DNA of 64,000 bases from Aspergillus flavus (lineage: Eukaryota > Ascomycota > Eurotiomycetes > Eurotiales > Aspergillaceae). The number at the start of each line of letters is the position of its first letter. The stretch's first letter is position 1. Below are positions 12,898 through 24,100 of the stretch, piece by piece. The stretch lies in contig NC_092406.1 of assembly GCF_009017415.1 (NCBI RefSeq), forward strand, positions 1,674,001-1,738,000. Reading direction: 5' to 3'. Made by a program: the position numbers and the translations under genes. The notes beneath the pieces were generated by a model. It made no database searches. It had not been told where the DNA came from and worked only from the letters and a program-made list of their open reading frames with translations.

Positions 12898-13828
12898 TTA
12901 CTGAGCCTTGGAGGAGGACATGATGCCTATCAATCTAAATTAGTACTGAAGCGAACCGGCAAAAGCAGGTTAAATCTGTTACTTACGCTCAACATCAGCA
13001 ACGCTCTGCTGGAGGATCTGCTGGAGGACCTTGGGGTTCTCAAGCTCCTTCTGGATCTTGCCGATGACAGATTCGGCAAGCTCACGCTGCTGGCGCTGCT
13101 TAACCTGACCTTCGTAGCGAACCCACGAGTCGAGAGCCTGCTTGGCCTCGTGGGCAAGGGCAGTGCGCTGCTCGAGCTCATAGGCCTGAGCCTCAAGCTG
13201 GGCGGTTTCCTTTGGTCAATCGTCAGCAATCCCTTGTTTCATGGAATCCTAACGTATTGCAAAATAACGCAAGGCTGATTTACCTTGGAAACAGCGAAGA
13301 GCTGCTTGGTGACCTCAACAACACCAGCAAGCTCCTGGACGTTGTCCATACGCGACTTGACAGCGTTGGTGTGGTCGGCACGGGCAGCGTTCAGGATATC
13401 CTTGTGCTTCTGGACCTGGCCCTCAGCCCACTCACGGTACATGGGACCACCGTACTTAGCAGCGGCGGTGAAAACGCTGAGAAGACAGAAAGCAGCAACG
13501 GTTTCCTCGTTCATGACATAGAGCTCATTGCTGATAGCGGCAATGGAGAGACCGGCAGCGGCGGAGAGGGTAGCGGTCTTGGAGACCAGGGAGTTGCCGG
13601 GGAGGGCATCGAGAATCGACTGAGCCTTCTTCTTGGGGTCCTCGGTAGGGACGTTGGAGGCCGAACGAGACACGGTCAGGTTGGCGATGGGAGCGACGTT
13701 GCGCGAGACGGTCGGCCGGAGCCGGGCAGCACCTAACTGGGGTTAGCGACAAAAATCGAGTGCTCGACGGGGCCGTATAGAGTTGTGTAAGGCATACCAA
13801 TGGCGCTCTTAGCAAGACGCGAAGCCAT
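12898..13828 (-). CDS. atp4: mitochondrial F1Fo ATP synthase subunit b (subunit 4)
   Basis: The exons are 13828-13798, 13732-13284, 13209-12987 and 12926-12898, encoding 243 aa. The N-terminus (MASRLAKSAIGAARLRP) is a typical Arg-rich mitochondrial presequence. Two hydrophobic segments follow (around SAAAGLSIAAISN and AAFCLLSVFTAAA). The rest is a long charged helix rich in Gln, Glu and Lys, as expected for the peripheral stalk that links Fo to F1 in the inner membrane. The length fits fungal Atp4. Codon choice is strongly biased, which suggests high expression. The gene is divergent from noc4 with 233 bp between start codons. The alpha subunit gene of the same complex lies 27 kb away in this window. 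Confidence 0.93.
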
Positions 13829-14061
13829 TGTAACGATGGGAAGACCTTGACAAGATGTGATGGATGAACGGAACTGAGGAGACTTGAAGTCGGGATGGTT
13901 TGGGCGGTGCGGGAAGACACTAGCCTACTTCAGTATAGCGCGGCTGATCGGAAAAACCGTTAACCGAGGAATTTCCAAAAATTCATGGTTTGAAGAAGAG
14001 TAAATGCACCAAAAGGCGTACGATTTCCCTTTGGACTACGTTATAAAAATTTTCGGACACA
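13829..14061. promoter_or_regulatory. shared divergent promoter, atp4/noc4
   Basis: Only 233 bp separate the start codons of atp4 (-) and noc4 (+), so both 5' leaders and core promoters must overlap or adjoin here. No TATA-like box is obvious. Confidence 0.6.
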
Positions 14062-15824
14062 ATGCCCGCCCCTACGGTCGGAGCTACAAGCTCCAAGAAA
14101 AGAAAGAGCGTCAAAGAGAGCGGTGTCCCGTCGTCGAAACGCCGTGCAGTGGCAGAGAACGATGGCGCAGATGTCATGGTCGAAATCTCCCAATTGGAAG
14201 AACAGATTTCCGAGTCGCGAAAGTACTACAACAACATCGCCAAGCTGATTTCGATGCTCAATGTGGACGACAATGCTACCAATCCAAATTTGGCCGTCGC
14301 AGTATCCCTCTGTCGAGTGTTCAGCAGATTGATTGCCGGTGGAGATATGGCGGAGACAAACAGAGCCGCAGAGAATGAGAAGATTATTGCAGCATGGTTG
14401 AAGGAACGCTGTCGCGAATATCAGAGGGCGCTCTCTGCCATACTGCGTGAGGGCGATACGTCTGCTAAGGTCCGTCGCTCCCAGATGGCTCCCAACCCCA
14501 ACTCATGCTAACCCCAAGCAGCTCACAGCCCTCACTCTCTGTATGCGCATGATCAGCGAGCGTGCTACCCATATCCCTAGCGATGACACTCAGGTTTGGC
14601 TATCTGGTCTGTTCAAGAGCGTTATTGAAGCCGTTGTCGCAACCGACGACAGCGAGGCATTGCGGACCGAGTTCCTCATGAAGTTCGCAAAGGAATACGA
14701 AGACGTGCGGTTTTATACATTCACGCAGATTGCGTACGCCACACCACCACACCCCCTTTACAAGTCCCAAACAGTGCTAACAAGCCCACAGCAATATCGC
14801 AGAAACGGAACAAAGCACAAAAACCCTCGATATCCTCATCTCCATACTATCAGCCTGCGACACGATCCCGAGCCCGGAGCACGAATTCGAGAACTTCTAC
14901 GTCAAATCCAGCAAAAAGAACAAGAAGCTCGTCTCCGTCAATGCTCACAAGAAGCGCGCCCAAGATGCCTGGCTCGCTGTCCTCCGAAACAACATCTCCG
15001 AATCCCAACGGAAAACCCTCCTCCGCATCATGGTCCACAATATCGAGCCCTGGTTCAACCGTCCCGAACTGCTCATGGACTTCCTAACAGACTCCTACAA
15101 CGTCGGCGGCGCAACCTCCCTACTCGCCCTCTCCGGTCTCTTCTACCTCATCCAGGAGAAGAACCTGGATTACCCACAGTTCTACCAAAAGCTCTACTCG
15201 CTACTCGATGCCGACCTGCTCCACTCCAAACACCGTTCCCGCTTCTTCCGCTTGATGAACACTTTCCTCGCCTCCACCCATTTACCGGCTACTCTGATCG
15301 CCAGCTTCATCAAGCGTCTCTCTCGTCTTGCGCTTAACGCCCCTCCAACCGCCATCGTTGTGATCGTCCCCTTCATCTACAACCTCCTCAAATCCCACCC
15401 CACCTGCACCTTCATGCTTCACCGCGTTATCAAGGACGAAGCCAAAGCCGAACTGGAAGCTGAGGGCATGGACGATCCGTACGATTCAGAGGAGCCGGAT
15501 CCGGTTCGCACAAAGGCCATAGAGAGTAGTTTATGGGAGATCCACTCCCTCCAACAACACTACCATCCCAACGTTGCCGCGATTGCACGCATCATATCCG
15601 AGCAATTCACGAAACAGTTCTATAACCTTGAAGATTTCCTGGACTATACCTACCAGGGTATGGTGCAAGCGGAACTGGGGACAGAGGAGAAGCCCATGAA
15701 GCGGATCCCTGTTATTGAGTATCACATCCCCAAGCGGATATTTACCGATCGAATGTTGGAAGAGGACGGGGGCGTGGATACCGCACCGGGGAGTCTTGTC
15801 AGAGGGCTATGGGATTTTGCATAA
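14062..15824 (+). CDS. noc4: nucleolar complex protein Noc4 (40S ribosome assembly)
   Basis: The exons are 14062-14469, 14522-14733 and 14792-15824, encoding 550 aa. The N-terminus is basic (KKRKS, SKRRA), fitting a nuclear/nucleolar signal. The C-terminal half, about aa 285-470, is the CBF/Mak21-type domain, recognisable by SLLALSGLFYLIQ, YPQFYQKLYSLLD and STHLPATLIASFIKRLSRLAL. Noc4 pairs with Nop14 in the nucleolus and is needed for small-subunit maturation and export. The length matches yeast Noc4 (about 550 aa). Both introns are short with CTAAC-like branch sites. The first donor is the weaker GTCCGT, but the frame is continuous. The gene is divergent from atp4 and convergent with the orphan at 16108. 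Confidence 0.92.
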
Positions 15825-16107
15825 GGGTTACGCGCAATGCACAGGTAGACTTTCATTTTCTTCTTTAGCGTATATAATTGGACTGGTTTGATTAACATAC
15901 AACGAATATAAGTTTACAAATTAGAACTGTTGAAAATGATGAAATCTTATGTTACCATTCAGTCTATCTAATAGACCACCTTACCCTAAAAGGAGCTAAC
16001 TAGAATAATGGATCTATCTAAACGAAACATCACAAAGAAGTCCCAGCATCTAAACATCATAACCCCCAACTCCAGAAGAACAGCAAAAAAGCCACCCAAA
16101 TCAGATC

Positions 16108-17034
16108 TTACCAACGCCTCGCCGACCGACTATCGTCAGGCCTCCAATTGTCAGCCACCTCATACTCTTCCTCCAGATACTCGACCTCAGCATTATTCCC
16201 TGTATAACTCGTCAAAGGCATATAGGACCCCGCCGCCGCCGACGCCTCTCCCTGCTGCCACTGGCGATAAAGATAAGGTGAAACAGCAACCATACCCACC
16301 CCCGACTGCTCAACAAAATATTCAGGCCACATGGACTCGTGCTCCTCTGCCACCGGATCCCCAGGATGATAGTCGCAGAAGACGTCTAAAGCAAAGACAC
16401 CCCGCTTCATGTCATCGAAGAGCTCATCGCTCACCTTGACGGGGATGCCCTCGATATGCACACGCATTTTGTTCAAAATGGCCTGCGCCTTCTTGCGTCG
16501 CCGTCTGCGTCGCACGCCAACTTCATCTTCCATTTGCTCCAGCATAAGCAGAATGTCTTTCTCGGTTGGGGCGTGTGCGATGGCGTATTCCATTCGCTGG
16601 GTGAGCTGGTGGAGTTCGTTTGCGACAGTGCGAAATAAGATGTCAACTTTTGTGAGGGCAGCAGTGACTCGTGAGCCGAGGGAGCGTGCGAAGCCCCGTG
16701 AATAGAGTCGCTCCCAGAAGGCGAGCCAGTAGAAGATGCCTGTCCTTGACTTGCGGAGGCGGGTGAGTTCGAGCGTTGTGATGACACTTTTGCAGAGTGA
16801 GAGGGTGTGTAGGGCTCCTCTTCTGGTGTCTTCTATGGAGGCTTGGGATTCGTCTCCGTTTGCCGATGCTGGTTCTTCGGGATTGGGTGAGTCGGCTCGG
16901 CTGACGCTTTCTATCGATCTATAAAATCGATGTGAGGGGTCTGGTGCTGTTGGTCTAGCTGGAGGCAGTTCCGTTTCGACGGTCTGCGATGGGGGTCCAG
17001 CGTGTATTGCCGCTGGCAGTTGTGTTTGCAACAT
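16108..17034 (-). CDS. uncharacterised 308-aa protein with a basic cluster
   Basis: A single uninterrupted exon starts at an ATG (17034) and encodes 308 aa. I do not recognise a family. The first 70 residues are Pro/Ser-rich and probably disordered. The middle (about aa 70-200) looks helical and folded, with aromatic residues around GIFYWLAFWERLY and a helix near LTKVDILFRTVANELHQL. It is followed by a run of Arg/Lys (VRRRRRRKK) that could be a nuclear signal or bind nucleic acid. The C-terminal third is acidic and Tyr-rich. There is no signal peptide or clear membrane segment. Length, codon use and an uninterrupted frame support a real gene. It is convergent with noc4, 283 bp away. Confidence 0.7.
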   Translation of the reverse strand: MLQTQLPAAIHAGPPSQTVETELPPARPTAPDPSHRFYRSIESVSRADSPNPEEPASANGDESQASIEDTRRGALHTLSLCKSVITTLELTRLRKSRTGIFYWLAFWERLYSRGFARSLGSRVTAALTKVDILFRTVANELHQLTQRMEYAIAHAPTEKDILLMLEQMEDEVGVRRRRRRKKAQAILNKMRVHIEGIPVKVSDELFDDMKRGVFALDVFCDYHPGDPVAEEHESMWPEYFVEQSGVGMVAVSPYLYRQWQQGEASAAAGSYMPLTSYTGNNAEVEYLEEEYEVADNWRPDDSRSARRW

Positions 17035-18195
17035 CCCCGTGGTAGCTGACTGGGCAAAAGTATTAAGACTATTAGATAGATAGATGTTTCATGTAAAGCG
17101 GAATTAAGTGGCTGGCGATGTTGGCTGAGAACAAAAACGAAGGACAAGATGACAGTCAAACGAGTGTGGGATTAGAGAGCGACTTGGCGAACTATGTCAT
17201 GAGTAGAGATAAAGACATTATTATTATTCAGTGAATGGTGGCTGAGTTGGGAGATGTAGATACAGCTGGTATTTGAAGGACCACAGTTTTCGGTTTCCAT
17301 AACCTCAGTGAACATGAGTATGGACCACCAAGGAAGGAACGCTGGAGTGATTGGGCCGATAGCGAGATAAAAGCAAATGTAACTCCGTCCAGGACCAGAT
17401 GCAACCGAATCATTCCGGACTGGAATTTTGCAGGGGAATTCAGTCTATCTAAGCGGGTCGGCGAGTGGTGGCTTTCCACAGTCGGCATGGTTGATGTTGG
17501 CTGCATTTCCGTTTTCGGTATGCCACGCTCAGCCCTAGCGATAAGGCCGAGACGGACTGCCACCGTTACCATCCCACCAGTCAACTGGATTATTTTTGGA
17601 AAAGGAAGAAGAAGCTGATCTTCCATGATTCTTCCCATTTGAGATTTCTTTCAGTTCTTTGGTAGCGGCCAATCGACTGAAGAGGTATTACTCTTAATCT
17701 TAATTTCATTTGTCCTCTGATAGGCCTGCCCCTGGACGTTTGTCTCACTTTATTCATTCCAACTAAGAATTTTTTCAAAAAACAAAAAAATTAAATAAAA
17801 TGAAATAAATAAAATGAATCAAAGTAAATAAAAAGAAATTAATATTAAAATAGAAATAGAAAGGTAAAAGAGGGTACCAAAGAAAAAACTTTCCCGTGTG
17901 TTCCTTTTCCTGGGTCCTTCTTTCTTCCTGCACTTACAATCATGTCTTCTTTATAACGCCCTATATCCGCTAGAGGCATTGTGTCCATGATGTACGTATG
18001 TATGCTTTGAAACACAAGCCACTCCTTTTGTGTTGGAAAGAACCATATAGTACCAACTTAGGCTGAGTACGCAATTCAATGCCGTAAGCTAAACCTGTAA
18101 GCTTTTGTTCTGACAACGCTGGCCGGCGAACGGCCAGCCCTTTGAGCATCGACCCAAGATAGTCTATCGAGCCCTCAGTTGTAACAGCTCACTTC
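17035..18195. other. intergenic with an A-rich tract
   Basis: The first part is the promoter of the minus-strand 308-aa gene and the last part the 3' flank of the esterase. Between 17768 and 17870 lies a nearly pure A/T low-complexity tract (AAATAAAATGAAATAAATA-like), which resembles the T-rich tract at 5341-5462 in composition. No gene is seen. Confidence 0.55.
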
Positions 18196-20376
18196 TCAAA
18201 CTCCCGCTTCTTCTCTCATCTTGCCGCTATTGATAAATCTGCATCGATCGAACAGATTCTCCCAGTACACCGCGTCCTCAATAGCATTTTTAGCATCATG
18301 CTGACGGCCTTCGGCAATAGTCACTGGCGCGGTGCCATAGGGGCCACCAAAGATTTGCAACGAAAGCTTTGCCGGGAAATCATTCTGCAAATTCTCCTTT
18401 GTAACATCAAAGAAGGCAGCAGGCCATGTCTCAACGCCATTAATATAACCTTCAGGATTGCCGCTGTTTACGAATTTGGCAATGGATGTACTCATGGTCC
18501 TGGCCAGCGCGAGCTCGGTAGCTGAGTTGTCTGCACCACCTTCCAGATGCTGGACGTTCAGCACATAGGGAATATCACTAAGGTGCGCAACACGCCACCT
18601 TGCAACGCCCATCATCTCGAATGCGGGTGTGAATCTTGTGGAGTTATGCTCGTATAACCGAACCTGCGATGGTTTCACACCCCCATTTTTGAGGTATTGC
18701 CATGCAAAGTCAAGCACGGGGCAGGTGAACCAAATGTCTCTGTTCATCTGTGCTGCGCGGTAGTACTGTGCAGAGATAGGGCCGTCATATTCTTCCTGTA
18801 CAAGATGCTCGAAGTCTTCAAGTGGGTATAATTGCAAAAGTTTCTCCTATGTAGAATTAGACAGGTTGAACAGCCACAGGCCAAAGCTGTCTAATACTTT
18901 CTGATCTGTGGAAGTCGACGGCGGTGCATACCAGGCGCCATCATTTGTCACCCAGGATGCGATCAGCCGTATCCCTTTCACGAATTTCCCAGAGCGCATG
19001 AGCTGAGAAGGCCGGTCACGTATGAAGTCACCATCGAAGGTCGGGAAGAAAAAGCCCTCGCCAAACGGTGGGCGGGCTGTTCGAGATGCCGTTACAGAGA
19101 GGTTCGTCAAAACATCAAAGGGCACATCCCGTAAGCATTCCAGGGTCTCTAGAGTTTGATCCTCGCCCTCTTCAGCACACCCAACTCTTCTCGCGATGGC
19201 TGCTGTGTTGTTTGCGACCAAGTCTGACTTGGTGTTAAAGTTCAACCCTGGCCCACCCGACATCATGCTACAACTCCAAATCAGCACAACCCTTTTTTTT
19301 TCTCACGAGTGTATTACATTGCTTGTTGAAACGGAACTCCTTTTGTTCCTTCGAATGATGTCAAATGCAGACCAATATCGCTGGCGCCCACGCTTTGTCC
19401 CACGACAGTCACTTGTAGAGCTTGAAGTCAGCTACAACTGGAAGCCGTCACTTAGTAGATCACATTACCTCGTTGTGGATCTCCACAAAAGACTTCAATA
19501 TTATCATGGACCCCTAAAATTCACGGTGTGAGATACCTTATATTTATATGGCGAGAACTGGAAGATAGTTACATACACTCCAAAGCTGCCCGCTGGTCAC
19601 GAAGACCAGCATTCGTCTGCTTGTTTTCAGCCATTGCCTTGCTTGTTGCAAAGCCAAAAACTAGGTATACAGTTAGATATATCTTCAATTAATAGATAGA
19701 ATTCATTACAGCCAAGGCGATAATTGATGGCGACGTAAATCAGTGGCTGGCCATCCGCAACAGATTGCCTTACCAACCCGTCTGGATTGTATAAGACCTC
19801 AGAGGCAGAACCTAGAGCATGACCACCTAAAACACATCAGTATGCATCAGGAACTTAGTGTATTCTTAGAAGTGCTCTATTTGCAATGGTGAACACCACT
19901 TTACCTCCATGTATCCACACCAGTACCGGTAACCTCGCATCATTTCTGGTAACGGTCGGTCAAGCAACCCTCAAGCTCAAGCAATCCTCACTGATGCTTA
20001 CAACCCGACTTGTGAAAGGGAGCACATCTCCAATCCCTTGTGGGCACCAAGCTCCAGGGAGTGTGGCATCAACAACCGATCCCCTCGCGTACTGGAACGG
20101 AATGGGCGGTGCGAAGCGGCGCTTGCCCCATGGTGCCTCCGCATTAAAAATGTTTTGATAATGCTCAACTCCTAAAGAATAGCTACCAAGATACTTTATA
20201 TCTCGGGCAGGGTCGGTCACGGTTGGTGGAGAGGTCAATTGTCTTCCACCCACAGTAAGTTCGGAGCCTTCACTATTTGGGGCTAGCAAACCATCGGACC
20301 GGTTGAGATAAAATGCAAGCAAGCCAGCAAATAAAGCGATCAGAGTAACTAGAATAGAGTTCCAAGTTGGAGTCAT
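18196..20376 (-). pseudogene. type-B carboxylesterase with two in-frame stops
   Basis: Inferred exons are 20376-19905, 19826-19710, 19660-19577, 19513-19469, 19411-19318 and 19267-18196, about 628 codons. The N-terminus has one membrane segment (LVTLIALFAGLLAFYL), suggesting a signal anchor. Family features are SEDCLSL, the oxyanion-hole motif HGGG, the nucleophile elbow GQSVG and a histidine region AHLSDIPYVLN. Two stop codons interrupt conserved sequence: TGA at 19962-19960, just before the HGGG motif, and TAG at 18849-18847, just before LLQLYPLEDF. The protein frame continues unchanged on both sides of each. Both stops are one C-to-T change from a sense codon (CGA, CAG). The TAG could be removed by a 51-nt GT..AG intron, but the TGA has no nearby splice solution. 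I therefore call it a recently inactivated gene. Confidence 0.8.
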
Positions 20377-21166
20377 GGTCGGCTTCAATGTGTTCTTCAG
20401 TATTCGCGTATTTATACCGATTTTGCGGCGTCGTTATGTAGGAGCATTAGATAGAGGCAGCCGCAGTGAGATATTCTAGGCTTGGGTCAATTGTATGCCA
20501 TGTATTGACTTCTATAATCATGAAAGAAGGCAACAGGGGAAAGAAAAGCGGCGATTGAGTGCCGTTGGGTGCTATTGGCAATGACTGTCAGATTTGGGGC
20601 CTGCAGGGGTTAGGTAGTAGTTGGTAGTTGGTCCCCTTCAGACAGGTTTTCTCCTTCCGCATGCCTTTGTACGTACGACCTGGAGCAACGCCAAACACTA
20701 CCGCCACCACCACCTTTTATCCATAACCAACCTCTCCTGCTCGCTCATATATGCCTCTCTCCATCATATCGCAGGCCATCAAGGATATGCCAGTTTTCTG
20801 GAAGGAAAATGAATTGAACACTTGACTCTAAAACAATTTTAGGGTCTCCAGCCTGGACAAAGGTACTCCCTACTATTGTCTCCGTGACTTATGTTGGTAG
20901 TTACAACATGGAAGCTTACTAGGTCTGGGATATGGAAAGACTTGATTCGAAATTGACCTAGCAGAAGTCAAATAGTCACCAGGACTACGAGATTAAGAAA
21001 CACAATCCGAGGATACACTCCGGGCTATCATGCCTCCAACATACGTGTATCATGATACCCGCCGATGATTGAAGGGACGAGGACTCCGTGATGTCGGCCC
21101 CTACGCTCCATGAGAAAGAATGATTTGAGCATAGGTGGCACGAACAAAGAGTAAAATATGGCCCCG
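20377..21166. other. intergenic: esterase promoter and 3' flank of the KH-like gene
   Basis: No coding sequence is supported. It contains the 5' region of the broken esterase and the 3' flank of the large minus-strand gene. Only short ORFs and no recognisable repeats are present. Confidence 0.5.
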
Positions 21167-24100
21167 TCACCAGTATTCTATCTCGATCTGCTCCTTCTTC
21201 TGGTCAGAGGAAGCAACATTTGGTTTGCTAGTCACCGGGACGTCACCAATGCTACTTCCCACTTCCTTGATACTTTCCAGTTCGTCAAAGTTCAAGCTCT
21301 TCTTTTCCGTCTTTATCATCGCGCCCATGGGAGATGTGTTAGTTCTGTTGGGGATACTTGGGGTGTTCAGAGAACCGGCTACTGGCATCAGGGCAGCATC
21401 AACACAAGGTCCGCAGTTCCAAAAACCAACGCCATCCATGTTCTGAACTACCACTTTTGTTAGGCGGAGGAGATTACCAATACCTGCGGCCCCTACGGCG
21501 GTAGCGACCGGCCTGGATGGCAATGCTGTATCTGCACAGCCAGGTCTACTGTCGTGCAGTAAAATAGCGTCGTTTCCAAATAGGTCAAGGCTCCGCCAAT
21601 CATCCGTGCGCTCTCCAACTTCGATATTCGCATTTGTCTTCAATATAGCATCAATGGCAGAGCTAACAAGCGAAACCTCATACCACTGCCTTCCATTGCG
21701 TATCATCTCAGACAGTGGAGCGCAACGAGCTCTTATTGCTTGAGTGTCCGCGAGGTTAGACCCTATTAATAGATCCTGCACTTCTGTGACTTGCAATAGA
21801 AGATCTTGTGCTTCGGGGTTTTCACTGTTGTCTTCACTAACCGTGTCATTTGCAGCACTTTTGGATCCCACGGAACCAGTGGCAGAATCTGCTTTTCCTC
21901 CGGTAGACGACGAAGTGTCGGGGGTGTTGGTGCCTTTTAAGGAGAAATCGTTCGAATGAATATACCGATAGCGGGTCCAGCGCTTCATAAAAATTTTTTG
22001 GACAGTCAGATGTTCGTTTTTGGAGAGTTTAGTAAAAAGACGGACGGTGTGTTTATCGGGCGGAACCCAGAGATGGTCCACCATATATCGAGCCGCGTCT
22101 TCAAATTCCCGGTATTCATGGGTAGGATATGCGATATTGCCACGAACAATCATGCGAGCATCCCAGACACTACCAGGAAAGTGAATATTGACTGCGCCTA
22201 GCGGTTCGGTTGGCTTCTTGATGGAATACTTCCCGCGTTCATCGACTTCGACGATGATAGGTTGATTTGTTTTATAAAGACAATGGAACTCATAGATAAC
22301 ACTATACTCGTTGTCTTCATGTTCGAAGAAACGGCGCTTCCCATCTTGTGATGTTTTCAGGTTCACAATATAGTCAACGTCAGATCCCGATGTTGTGAGC
22401 CTATCAATGAACTTGGTAGTTGGTGCAGATACGCCAGTCTGTGGCTGCATTATCTCTGTCCACTCTCTCAAGGAAGCCAGACCCTCCTCGTAGGTCTTCG
22501 GCAGAACTGGAATCAATGCGAGACCTATCTGAACCTCCAAGTTCAAGGATCCTGGGAAATATTCGGCAGCTTCCAATGTGGGTTTTAGGATCTCAAAGAG
22601 CTGTTTGATACTCTCATCCATACTCAGCTCTGCTTGCCGTTTTTGGGCATGTCGCACATTTTCTTGCGCCGTATGTCGGGAAGACGTGCCTTTGGCCTCC
22701 ATGTTTCCAGGAGGGGCTGGGTTGTCTTTCTTTGTCGGCTTTTTTGGTATTCCCCAGGCATCCTCCAGAGTGGCTTGCCTCTTCGCTTTTCTCGAAGATT
22801 TGCTCGAGGCATTGTGACTTGGCTTGGGCGCCTTGTGATTCATTGTATGATGAAACTCCCTGGTAGCCATCTCATCGCTTGGTTGTTTTCCTTCCGCTTT
22901 ATGTCGTCTCTCGAGCTCTTCAAGTCGCCTTTTAGTCAGGATCGCGTTTATTCGACCTAGGGGAATGGGAGAGTTGGCAACGCGTGCGGGGATTTCACTA
23001 ATTGTGGGTAATTCTCTCGTCTGCTCTAGGAAAACCTCTTCCAGCATGACGAGCCTTTTTACCTGCTCTGAAATATTGTCATTTCTGCACGGTTTTGGTC
23101 CTTCATGTAATATAGGGCAACCAAGCTCATTTGAAGATCCACGATCAGCTTCGATCACTAAGCCATTCAAATCGTCGGCGATGTTGTTTACTCGTGAGGG
23201 AGCATTGCTGTTCAGAACCGATTGCTCCGAGCCTAAGTCCGCATTCAGTGGTATCAAAGCTGGCTGATCCGCACGCATCATTGGAAGAGAATTCATTCTT
23301 ATAGCAGCTGGTGCGGTCACATCGACAAGCAAATTGTTCGTGTCGAGCTTTCTATTCGTCCGAGAGGGTACATAATCGCCTTTTCTTTGAGCTTTGAGAG
23401 CGTTTTGGTCATTATTTTTGATGTCCAGAAGACGTGGATGCTTATTGAGCTCATGTTTCGTTTCGTCGAAGACTAGGGGGAGGCGTGGTTTCGGTGCAGG
23501 TGTCGAAGCATTAAGGAAGGAATCAGCGGCATCTCGCAGCTCACAAGGGCTAGCGGGTCTAGGACAGCCGACACGCAGGTCTGTATTCCCCGATTCGGCG
23601 CTATACGTCATTTTCCATTTTCTGCGAGGTGTGGTAACATCTTCTTTCTTGGGTACAAGATCAGGGGTCTTGACACGTTCAGATATCGCCACTGGCACCA
23701 CCAATGGAACTGATTGGTTTGATGGAATGGGCCGTCTTGTTTTAATAGCGGGAGCTCTCTTAGCACCTGGGACCAATGTTGTATTGCTTGAAGACTCGGG
23801 TGGTGGCGGGGTAGGTGGGTGCTCAGGCTGTTTGCTGGTTGCCTCCATTTCCTTACCCTCAGCGACCCATTCATTGACTTGTTTAGCCTTTTCCGCAGTC
23901 AGAAAAGGATGGGTGAGTGAGATCACTGAAGTTGCAGCCGGGATATTTGTATCTCCAGCAGATTCCATTAGAACAAACTCATCCCCTTTGCCAACCCCGG
24001 GGAAAGTATAGTTTTGCCATATTATAGACTTATCCGGTCCTTTTCCAATTGGCTGTGGCTTGGTAACATTCTTAGGTAGCATGTAACTCTGAGTTTCCTC

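Noticed and set aside
13212..13736. 174-aa open frame on + opposite atp4
   Set aside because: It is a mirror of the atp4 exon produced by codon bias. The minus frame encodes a clear ATP synthase subunit.
17768..17870. Inverted relation between the A-rich tract here and the T-rich tract at 5341-5462
   Set aside because: They resemble each other only in base composition; I could not align them beyond low-complexity matches.
18847..18897. 51-nt in-frame intron ending at the TAG in the esterase
   Set aside because: A GT..AG pair exists and would remove the stop. However, the segment reads like conserved esterase sequence (FGLWLFNLS), and a second stop elsewhere cannot be spliced out, so decay is the simpler view.
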